Positions 1-6,365 of a stretch of 8,251 nucleotides of DNA are shown piece by piece. The DNA lies in contig JAEXUB010000117.1 in the NCBI GenBank assembly GCA_023453125.1, forward strand, positions 1-8,251. The letters are read 5' to 3'. A model generated the notes under the pieces. That model worked only from the letters and a program-made list of their open reading frames with translations. It searched no databases and had not been told where the DNA came from. Position 1 is the stretch's first letter. Every line of letters starts with the position of its first letter. The translations under genes were made by a program, and so were the position numbers. The DNA is from Bacteroidota bacterium (lineage in GTDB: Bacteria; Bacteroidota; Ignavibacteria; Ignavibacteriales; Melioribacteraceae).

Positions 1-3000
1 TTATAGTTTTAATCTGCTTAACCAGCGTTAATATTTACGCTTCTTCCAATAACGACGGAAGCAAGAAGACAAAGACATATCCCCTTTCTTATTTCGGTAA
101 TCAGACAGCCGCCGGTTCTACAACCGCGAAAGTTACCGGAAACGATAAGGTCTCTACAGTTACATTCTTTGATCCTTATCAGAATAAAAACATGACCTAC
201 TATGCAGGCACATTTAAAGGGGATGTAGACGGACAGGCAGCAAGTTTTTATTGCATCGACGTAGCTCACCCTCTGGCGGTTTACAGCTCTTCACAGCCGC
301 ATACATATACCGACCAGGGCCCTACACCGAAAGCAATAACCTATATTCTCAATAACTATTTCCCGTTCAGGCCATTTCCGTATGCAGGCGCATTGAGCAC
401 AGACGCAAAGGAAGCAGCGGCAGTTCAGCTCGCTATCTGGCATTATTCAGACAACATCGATCTCAATACAATATCAGATGGAACTCTCAGAGCCAGAGCA
501 ATTGCAATTAAAAACGATACCGACGCAAACGCAAACACATTTGTTCCTCTTGAAACTCTTCTTATAATACCTTCAAACCAGAACATTCCCGTCGGTACAT
601 TAGGCAAGTTTACAGTTTCATCATTCGATCTCGGAACAAATCCTCTTTCGGGAATCACAGTTTCATTATCCGCAACAAGCGGCACTTTAAGCGCGGCAAC
701 AACAGTAACCGGTTCCAACGGTACAACTCCCGAAATTACAATTTCACAAGGCGCAGCCGCCACAACCACAATTACAGCAGTTGCAAATGTAACAGTACCG
801 CAGGGAACAATGTATGTTCACAAAATTGAACCGAATACACATCAGAAACTGGTTCTCGCAACTCCGGCCGGCTTATCAAGAGAAATTAAAGCCACAGTTA
901 ACTGGTATACCCCCGACAACTGTGATACAAAAGGCTATACTACATTTACACAGGGGGGATGGGGAAGCTCATCCAACAGCACACCGGGTAAAATAAGAGA
1001 TATGTATTTCTCAACAGTATTCCCGAACGGAATGACAATCGGCTCTACATTTACAATTAAATTAACTAGCGCATCTGCAGTTAAAGATTTCCTTCCACAG
1101 GGGGGAACAGCTTCTGCATTAACACAGAATTATGTTGATCCTACAACAAGCATAAGCGTACTTGCAGGACAGATTGCAGCATTGACACTTAACGTAGAAT
1201 TCGACAGAGCCGGCAAGCTCGGTACAAATTCGGTTGACCTTGCTAACTTATATATAGCATCAGGAACTTTCGCCGGTATGACAGTTGACCAGTTCCTCGT
1301 AATTGCCAACAAAGCGCTCGGCGGCGAAAACACCGGATATTACCTCTCTGCAATCAATAATGCAGCCACAGCAATTAACGAAAATTTTGACAACGGTACG
1401 GTTGATAAAGGTTTCCTTACCTGCCAGGATGAATTAAAAGCATCTCTCGGCGACAGGGTGTGGGAAGATACAAATAAAAACGGAATTCAGGACGAGGGAG
1501 AACTTGGCGTTGCAGGCGTAACAGTTGAATTATATAATTGCGACGGAACCAAGTTAGCCACAACCACAACAGACGCTAACGGCTACTACTTATTTGCCAA
1601 TCTGACAGCCGGCAGCTATAAAGTAAAATTCATTAAGCCTTCAGGCTATGTATTCACAACAAAAGACGCCAATTCAAACGGAAGCGATGCTAAGGATTCG
1701 GATGTTGACGTTGTAACGGGCGAGACAATATGCACAGACCTTCTCCCCGGCGAAAACGATATGACCTGGGATGCAGGTATTTATAAGGAAACAGTTGACG
1801 AAAAAGCAGACCTTAAGATTGAAAAGACAGTAAGCAACGCAACACCGCAGAACGGCGACATTATTACCTATACAATTAAAGTAACAAATCTCGGACCTAA
1901 TACCGCTCACAATGCAGTTGTAACAGATCTTCTTCCGGGCGGACTTCAGTTTGTATCTGCAAATCCTTCACAGGGTACATACAATAATACAACAGGCGTT
2001 TGGAATGTCGGAAATCTGAATAACGGCGCTTTTGCAACACTCGATATAAGCGTTAAAATTGACGTAGCAAACCTTAACAATACAGCATTCGATCTCGGCG
2101 CCGCAAAAGGTTTCGGTTTGTTTGTTCTCGAAGATTTAACTCAGCCTTCATCAGATACAGAAGGTAAAGTTGCAGTTGGACGCGATGCGGTTCTCGGCGG
2201 ATATTCCGTAGCAGACAAACTTCCTGCAAACAGCGGCGACGTTCTTGTAGTAGGGCGCAATTTAACCTATACATCCGGCGCGGTTTATAACGGAAACGTA
2301 GTTTACGGCAACTCAACAAATCTTCCTATCAGCGCAGTAAGCATTACAGGCGGAGAATTAAGAAAAGATTATCCTATTGATTTTGCGGCAGCAAAAGTAT
2401 ATCTCGAAAATCTTTCAGCTCAGCTTGCAGCTCTAACCGTTAACGGATCAACCACAGCACAGTGGGGCGGAATTGTTCTTAACGGAGTAGATCCTTATTT
2501 GAACGTTTTCAATGTTGACGGCTCTGTTATGTCAGTTTCTTCAAGCCTCGAAATCAACGTTCCTAACGGTTCAGTAGTTCTTGTTAACATAAGCGGTACA
2601 GATGTTAAATGGACAGGCGGACTTACAGTTAATGGAACTGCAATCAGCAATGTTCTATATAACTTCTATCAGGCAACAGCGCTCTCAATTCAGGGTATAG
2701 ACGTACGCGGTTCAATTCTTGCTCCTTTTGCAGCTCTCAATTTCCCGGCAGGCGTTGTAAACGGACAGGTTATTGTAAAAAGCATGATAGGAGCAGGACA
2801 GTTCAACAATACATTATTCAACGGACATATCCCGGTAGAAAACAAGATTACAAACACAGCTGCAATTACAGGCTGCACAACAGCAGATCCGGTTCAGGGA
2901 AATAACTCTTCAAGCGTTCTCGTTACAATCTCCGGTATGACTTCGGGGGGCGGTTCAAACGGCGGCGGAAACACCGGCGAATGGCAGAATGCAGGCTCAT

Positions 3001-4118
3001 TTACACAGGGCGAAATTGTTTACACAATGATCTATGACAACTCAGGTGCGGTTTATGCAGGCACAATGGGAGGCAAGATCTATAAATCAGCTAACGGCGG
3101 AACAAACTGGACACTTATCAATAACGGTATGAATGTATCCTTTATCTGGGCTCTTAAGAATATCAACGGTACAATCTATGCTGCTACAGAAAAAGGGCTC
3201 TATAAGTTCGAGGGTTCGGTTTGGACAATTGCCGGTCTCCAAAACAAAGATGTACACGCAGTTGCATACGCAGGCGGAAAGATTTATGCCGGCACATGGG
3301 GATACGGAGTATTTGTATCTTCAGATAACGGCGCTACATGGACAGAATTAAACAGCGGGCTCGGCGGATTCCTCGCTATCCAGTCTCTTACAGTATCTGC
3401 AGAGGGCACTCTATTTGCAGGCACAGCCGGTTACGGCGTTCTTAAACTCGTTGACGGCGCATGGGTTAAAGTTACTGAAGGATACGATGTTGTATGGTCA
3501 TTAACTTCAAACAGCGACTTCCTCTTTGCAGGAACATACGGCAACGGTTTAATGAGATCGGCAGATAACGGCGCAAGCTGGACAAAGGTTACTTCTCTTA
3601 ACGTAGCTTATATTTATGCCTTAACTTCAGATGCATCAGGCAAGATTTATGCGAGCTCATACACAAGCGGCGTTCTTACTTCAACCGATAACGGCGCTAC
3701 CTGGAATTCACTCGGAATGAGCGGCTTCGGAGTTAGCACTGTAATAGTTAATCCTTCTACAAAAGATGTATTTGCAGGCACAAAGGAAGGTACAATCTAT
3801 AAGATCTCCGGGCCGAACGGTACAGTATCAACTGAAAAAGAAGCTGAAGTTCCTACAACATTCCAGCTTCATCAGAATTATCCTAATCCGTTCAACCCGA
3901 CTACAACAATTCAGTTTACCGTTCCTCAGGCAAGCAGAATTATGATCAGGGTTTTCAACTCAATCGGTCAGGAAGTTGCAATACTCGCAGATCAGGATTT
4001 CTCGGCAGGCGTTCACAAAGTAACTTTCGACGCAAACAGGCTTGCTTCAGGTATGTATATCTATCAGATGATCGGAAAGAATCTTAATATCTCAAAGAAA
4101 ATGATGCTGATTAAATAA
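1..4118 (+). CDS. Giant modular T9SS-secreted surface protein with predicted Cys-Gln thioester adhesin domain (5' end outside window)
   Basis: The frame is open from nt 3 with no stop, so ATG 192 is internal; about 1371 residues are visible. The first codons read IVLICLTSVNIYASS, the hydrophobic core and likely cleavage site (after IYA) of a signal peptide. Domains by nt: thioester domain about 195-545, with Cys in FYCID at 252 and Gln in AVQLAIW at 426; Ig-like strand-rich region 546-902; unnamed region with FTQGGWGS and FLPQGGTASALT 903-1434; SdrD B-like 1444-1790 (GDRVWEDTNKNGIQDEGE, Ca-binding type); DUF11 first part 1804-2084; choice-of-anchor A 2085-2834; last DUF11 strands 2838-2937; Gly/Ser linker about 2944-2985; seven-blade Asp-box propeller 3018-3825; T9SS type A sorting domain 3855-4115. 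Expected role: exported across the outer membrane, displayed or released, possibly binding a target covalently through the thioester. Family calls are by recognition, and the ligand is unknown. A terminator follows the gene, so it probably ends its transcript. Confidence 0.88.
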   Translation, partial: IVLICLTSVNIYASSNNDGSKKTKTYPLSYFGNQTAAGSTTAKVTGNDKVSTVTFFDPYQNKNMTYYAGTFKGDVDGQAASFYCIDVAHPLAVYSSSQPHTYTDQGPTPKAITYILNNYFPFRPFPYAGALSTDAKEAAAVQLAIWHYSDNIDLNTISDGTLRARAIAIKNDTDANANTFVPLETLLIIPSNQNIPVGTLGKFTVSSFDLGTNPLSGITVSLSATSGTLSAATTVTGSNGTTPEITISQGAAATTTITAVANVTVPQGTMYVHKIEPNTHQKLVLATPAGLSREIKATVNWYTPDNCDTKGYTTFTQGGWGSSSNSTPGKIRDMYFSTVFPNGMTIGSTFTIKLTSASAVKDFLPQGGTASALTQNYVDPTTSISVLAGQIAALTLNVEFDRAGKLGTNSVDLANLYIASGTFAGMTVDQFLVIANKALGGENTGYYLSAINNAATAINENFDNGTVDKGFLTCQDELKASLGDRVWEDTNKNGIQDEGELGVAGVTVELYNCDGTKLATTTTDANGYYLFANLTAGSYKVKFIKPSGYVFTTKDANSNGSDAKDSDVDVVTGETICTDLLPGENDMTWDAGIYKETVDEKADLKIEKTVSNATPQNGDIITYTIKVTNLGPNTAHNAVVTDLLPGGLQFVSANPSQGTYNNTTGVWNVGNLNNGAFATLDISVKIDVANLNNTAFDLGAAKGFGLFVLEDLTQPSSDTEGKVAVGRDAVLGGYSVADKLPANSGDVLVVGRNLTYTSGAVYNGNVVYGNSTNLPISAVSITGGELRKDYPIDFAAAKVYLENLSAQLAALTVNGSTTAQWGGIVLNGVDPYLNVFNVDGSVMSVSSSLEINVPNGSVVLVNISGTDVKWTGGLTVNGTAISNVLYNFYQATALSIQGIDVRGSILAPFAALNFPAGVVNGQVIVKSMIGAGQFNNTLFNGHIPVENKITNTAAITGCTTADPVQGNNSSSVLVTISGMTSGGGSNGGGNTGEWQNAGSFTQGEIVYTMIYDNSGAVYAGTMGGKIYKSANGGTNWTLINNGMNVSFIWALKNINGTIYAATEKGLYKFEGSVWTIAGLQNKDVHAVAYAGGKIYAGTWGYGVFVSSDNGATWTELNSGLGGFLAIQSLTVSAEGTLFAGTAGYGVLKLVDGAWVKVTEGYDVVWSLTSNSDFLFAGTYGNGLMRSADNGASWTKVTSLNVAYIYALTSDASGKIYASSYTSGVLTSTDNGATWNSLGMSGFGVSTVIVNPSTKDVFAGTKEGTIYKISGPNGTVSTEKEAEVPTTFQLHQNYPNPFNPTTTIQFTVPQASRIMIRVFNSIGQEVAILADQDFSAGVHKVTFDANRLASGMYIYQMIGKNLNISKKMMLIK
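3018..3825 (+). repeat. Seven-blade beta-propeller repeats with Asp-box motifs
   Basis: Seven protein repeats of about 35-42 residues lie within the surface protein. Each has a hydrophobic strand followed by (I/L/V)(Y/F)AGT-like residues and G-(V/I/L)-(Y/F/L/M). Full Asp-box motifs (S-x-D/N-x-G-x-x-W) end blades 1 (nt 3087-3110), 3 (3318-3341), 5 (3558-3581) and 6 (3681-3704). In blades 2 and 4 the box is eroded to a G-x-x-W or G-x-W core, and blade 7 lacks it. At the DNA level gataacggcgc(t/a) recurs in blades 3, 5 and 6. This resembles the BNR/sialidase or sortilin-like propeller class. No catalytic residues of a sialidase are evident, so a binding or scaffold role is more likely. Confidence 0.75.
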
Positions 4119-4140
4119 TTAGGGGTGCTAATATAGATTC

Positions 4141-4177
4141 AAAAAGAGGTCCGGCCAAAAGCTGGACTTCTTTTTTT
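4141..4177 (+). terminator. Intrinsic terminator after the thioester surface protein
   Basis: An 11-bp stem (4145-4155 with 4161-4171, including two G-U pairs) closes a 5-nt loop, CAAAA. It is followed by a run of T to 4177, and preceding A residues can extend the stem. It begins about 25 nt after the stop codon at 4116-4118, the right place to end the long transcript before the next gene at 4242. Confidence 0.85.
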
Positions 4178-4241
4178 AAACCGGCTGTTTTTAATCTCCT
4201 TTCTCTTTTATATTTTAACATATTCAGATGGGATAATTTTA

Positions 4242-4802
4242 ATGCTAACAAGAAAAGAAATCAAAGAGCAGGCGGCAGAACTTTCTGCGCAGGGTAAGAC
4301 AAAATCCGACATTTATTCTTCATTAAAAGAAAAAACAGACAATAGGGATTCTGCTTATTTGTCCTTTATGATACTCTCCTTTTCCGCGCAAAAAGCCAGG
4401 CAAAGGTACCGTCCTCACGCAGTCCTGCTTATGGCGCTTTTTTCAATCGGGATGCTGCTCTGGTTTTTCAGCTCTCCCTCGTACAATCCGGAAGAAAGAA
4501 ATTATTTAAGTCTGGCTGTGGGGGTAATTGTTATTGGCCTGTTTAACATTTCTCTTTACAAGCTTGAGCATCAGGCGCTTACGGTACTCTTTCTGATAGG
4601 AACAATGTCTTTTCTGGTTGTTCTTGCATTTGCCCTGTTTAGCAGAGGTTTTACTAATTATTATCTCATCGTTTTGCCTGCGGCAATGGGGGGATATAGT
4701 TTCTGGCTAAGAAAAAAAATCTATCCCGAAATAAGATTGACCGGAAGCGTTAAAAAAGATTCAAACGGAATATATATCTTTAATGACAACGAAGAGGTAT
4801 AA
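4242..4802 (+). CDS. Four-helix membrane protein, first of a tandem paralog pair, unknown function
   Basis: I do not recognise this 186-residue protein. It has a charged helical N-terminal region of about 50 residues (RKEIKEQAAELSAQGKTKSD, then IYSSLKEK) that resembles the short Q/EGKSKxEIYxxLK helix-turn-helix-like segment seen in assorted membrane proteins. Four likely transmembrane segments follow at about residues 59-77, 88-106, 111-133 and 138-155, then a short basic tail with LRKKIYPEIRLTGSVKKD and a G-x-Y-x-F end. There is no signal peptide. The next gene shares the N-terminal module, helix layout and tail, so the two are paralogs. The start is set by ATG 4242; an in-frame stop lies just upstream, and a weak GGG-rich ribosome site sits at 4230-4232. 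An internal membrane sensor or small envelope protein is possible, but this is only a guess. Confidence 0.8.
   Translation: MLTRKEIKEQAAELSAQGKTKSDIYSSLKEKTDNRDSAYLSFMILSFSAQKARQRYRPHAVLLMALFSIGMLLWFFSSPSYNPEERNYLSLAVGVIVIGLFNISLYKLEHQALTVLFLIGTMSFLVVLAFALFSRGFTNYYLIVLPAAMGGYSFWLRKKIYPEIRLTGSVKKDSNGIYIFNDNEEV
4793..4797 (+). promoter_or_regulatory. Ribosome binding site supporting the GTG start of the second membrane gene
   Basis: AGAGG lies inside the last codons of the upstream gene, 5 nt before GTG 4803 and 14 nt before ATG 4812. The spacing favours GTG, which directly abuts the upstream TAA and suggests translational coupling. The later ATG cannot be excluded. Confidence 0.4.
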
Positions 4803-5351
4803 GTGGACCTGATGAAGAAGATTGAATTGAGGAGGGATATTGCCTCGCTGTACAAAGAGGGGGTGTCTAAAAAGGAAATATATGAAAGACTAAAAGATAA
4901 ATATGAAGATCTTGATAGCGATTATATAGCCTTGCTTACCGCGTCGGTTGTTCCTGAAGGGGAGCTTATTAAATACAAAAAGGAATTATCGGCATTAAAG
5001 CTTTTAATGCTTTTTTCTACTCTGCTTGTAATATATTTCCCGGCGCCGGCGCCGGGGCTGTTAAGATATGCGGTTCTGGCAGCGTTGATTGGGAATGCTT
5101 TTTACCTTATTGTGCAATTTAAATATTTTAATGCCTATTATCTTGTGGGATTTAACAATGCAGCTTATCTGTTTTTCTTTCTGCTGCTAATCAGAGGAAT
5201 CCTGCTTGTAAATCCTCTTGTTATAATAAGCTGCGTTATTCCCGCTGGAGCAATATTTTATAACAGGCTTCTGAGAAAAAGGCTTATTCCGCATATTCCT
5301 TTAAGAGGCAGGATAAAAAAAGATCCCGGTGGCGAATATGTTTTTGAGTGA
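4803..5351 (+). CDS. Four-helix membrane protein, second of the tandem paralog pair, unknown function
   Basis: This 182-residue protein begins at GTG 4803 immediately after the TAA of its neighbour, so the two are surely co-transcribed; ATG 4812 is an alternative start that would remove three residues. The N-terminal module (RRDIASLYKEGVSKKEIYER, then LKDKYEDLDSDYIALL) aligns with the same part of the upstream protein (AAELSAQGKTKSDIYSSLKE). Four hydrophobic segments lie at about residues 64-80, 86-106, 112-134 and 136-155. The tail LRKRLIPHIPLRGRIKKD plus G-x-Y-x-F matches the neighbour's tail at LRK, P-x-I-x-L-x-G, KKD and the final G-x-Y-x-F. The helices themselves are much less alike. No catalytic motif is visible and the function is unknown. 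A proline-rich PAPAP turn between helices 1 and 2 is encoded by a striking GC-only palindrome. Confidence 0.8.
   Translation: MDLMKKIELRRDIASLYKEGVSKKEIYERLKDKYEDLDSDYIALLTASVVPEGELIKYKKELSALKLLMLFSTLLVIYFPAPAPGLLRYAVLAALIGNAFYLIVQFKYFNAYYLVGFNNAAYLFFFLLLIRGILLVNPLVIISCVIPAGAIFYNRLLRKRLIPHIPLRGRIKKDPGGEYVFE
5039..5056. repeat. Perfect 18-bp GC-only palindrome inside a membrane-protein gene
   Basis: CCCGGCGCCGGCGCCGGG is its own reverse complement and lies in a locally AT-rich coding region. It encodes the PAPAPG turn after the first membrane helix. In RNA it could fold as a 7-bp G+C hairpin with a CCGG loop. It may simply reflect alternating Pro-Ala codons. Confidence 0.7.
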
Positions 5352-5408
5352 TGAAAAATAAACCGTTCAAAGAATTACCCTTCCGAATCAAAGAGACTAT
5401 TTAAACTA

Positions 5409-5436
5409 AAAAGAGGCCGGTTTCCCGGCCCCTTTT
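5409..5436. terminator. Bidirectional intrinsic terminator between convergent genes
   Basis: GGCCGG (5415-5420) pairs with CCGGCC (5425-5430) around a TTTC loop. Flanking AAAAGA and CCTTTT extend the stem past one mismatch. A T-rich tract follows on the plus strand (5433-5436) and CTCTTTTT follows on the minus strand. It sits between the stop at 5351 of the plus-strand gene pair and the stop at 5457 of the minus-strand Yip1 gene, so it can serve both. Confidence 0.8.
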
Positions 5437-5456
5437 CCCTTAGAAATAAATTTCAA

Positions 5457-6275
5457 TTACATTCCTACGAAACCTTTCAGGAAAGGTATATAATTTGCCA
5501 GTACAAAGAAGAGAAGAGAAATGCCTATCCAAACGGCGAAAATGGTTATTAAGTATTTCTTTGTATTATCCGATTTGTAAAGCTTGGCAAATGCCGTTCC
5601 GAGTATGAAGTAGAACCAGATGGCAATGGGATCGATAAAAGTAAGAATAAATCCGAGAGGTTCGGCCCTGTTCATTCCTGCAATAGAGGCAATGCTGATA
5701 TCATTTATCATCTTGCTTGTTACCAGCGATAGAATGGTGGCAATAATGTGCTGGAGTATAAGTATATAGCTTGCCAGCCCGTAGCCTACAAGGGCATAGC
5801 TGTAAGTAGCATCTCCTTTCAGGGCAAAACGGCAGAAGAGATGATAAATACCCCCCATAATAAAGAAAATTATAAAGCCTCCTATTAATCCTCCCAGCAC
5901 GGCAATTACTTTCATAACCGGGCTGTTCATAATATTCTGGCTTGCTTCAAGCTGCTGATCCGCCTGCTCCTGCGTAATAGAGCCGCTCTTTACTGCGTCA
6001 TCCAGGCTTTTCTGCTGCATCTCAAGCTGTTTCTGTGTTACTTCATAATTAATAGCCGGATTACTCATTTTAACAAAACCGGCAAAAACAGCAACAAGAA
6101 TTACTATAAACATCGGCAGGAACCAGTCAACTACTTTTGGAGGAAACATCCCTATCTTTCTGAATGTATCAGTCGGTGAAGTAAAAACACCAACCAGTTT
6201 GTCTGTATGCCCCAGTTCAAACTCCTCCGAGTCGTCAGGGACTTCCTGCATTTTGGGTTCGTCAAATTCCGCCAT
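5457..6275 (-). CDS. Yip1-family multi-pass inner membrane protein
   Basis: This 272-residue protein has the layout of bacterial Yip1-domain proteins: a short cytoplasmic N-terminus, the phrase (L)VGVFTSPTDTFRKI near residues 28-41, then about five hydrophobic segments (about 50-69, 120-141, 158-186, 207-230, 240-262). The segment YSYALVGYGLASYIL is typical of the domain. The N-terminus is very acidic (residues 2-20). Residues 78-117 form a Gln-rich, probably helical extramembrane loop. The start is ATG 6275 (MAEF), because AGAGGAG at 6281-6287 is spaced 5 nt from it; the in-frame GTG at 6279-6281 overlaps that site and would add only MLM in place of M. Bacterial members have no settled function; eukaryotic Yip1 proteins act in membrane traffic. 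It lies downstream of the T9SS gene on the same strand, 90 nt apart, with its own candidate promoter. Confidence 0.8.
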   Translation of the reverse strand: MAEFDEPKMQEVPDDSEEFELGHTDKLVGVFTSPTDTFRKIGMFPPKVVDWFLPMFIVILVAVFAGFVKMSNPAINYEVTQKQLEMQQKSLDDAVKSGSITQEQADQQLEASQNIMNSPVMKVIAVLGGLIGGFIIFFIMGGIYHLFCRFALKGDATYSYALVGYGLASYILILQHIIATILSLVTSKMINDISIASIAGMNRAEPLGFILTFIDPIAIWFYFILGTAFAKLYKSDNTKKYLITIFAVWIGISLLFFVLANYIPFLKGFVGM

Positions 6276-6280
6276 TAGCA

Positions 6281-6287
6281 CTCCTCT
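6281..6287 (-). promoter_or_regulatory. Strong Shine-Dalgarno site that fixes the Yip1 gene start
   Basis: On the minus strand AGAGGAG precedes TGCTA and then ATG 6275. This complements the anti-Shine-Dalgarno sequence well and is spaced 5 nt from the ATG, which selects ATG 6275 over the overlapping upstream GTG. Confidence 0.75.
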
Positions 6288-6313
6288 AATTGGTTTGAAT
6301 TTCTTTAACTGTG

Positions 6314-6343
6314 CAAAATAGAAATTTATTTTACACTTTACAA
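6314..6343 (-). promoter_or_regulatory. Candidate Bacteroidota-type promoter for the Yip1 gene
   Basis: Reading the minus strand, TTG (6343-6341) is followed after 20 nt by TATTTTG (6320-6314). This is one base short of the Bacteroidota -7 element TAnnTTTG, at a spacing compatible with its -33 TTG partner. A start about 7 nt downstream would give a leader of roughly 30 nt before ATG 6275. The region is AT-rich, so a chance match is possible. Confidence 0.3.
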
Positions 6344-6365
6344 GGGTTCAATCCAATCAGAAACC

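Noticed and set aside
443..1910. Minus-strand open frames at 443-769, 1130-1333 and 1674-1910
   Set aside because: They lie wholly within the well-supported plus-strand surface protein, encode no recognisable domain and have no ribosome site.
3018..3825. Sialidase activity suggested by the Asp-box repeats
   Set aside because: Asp-boxes are a structural turn shared by many propellers; the arginine triad and other catalytic residues of sialidases are not evident.
4209..4216. TATATTTT as a -7 promoter element (TAnnTTTG-like) for the first small membrane gene
   Set aside because: The final G is missing and no TTG sits at the expected upstream distance; the stretch is simply AT-rich.
4242..5351. 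Toxin-antitoxin or phage-defence pair suggested by two small adjacent genes
   Set aside because: The two proteins are paralogs with matching membrane layout and no toxin, nuclease or nucleotide-binding motif.
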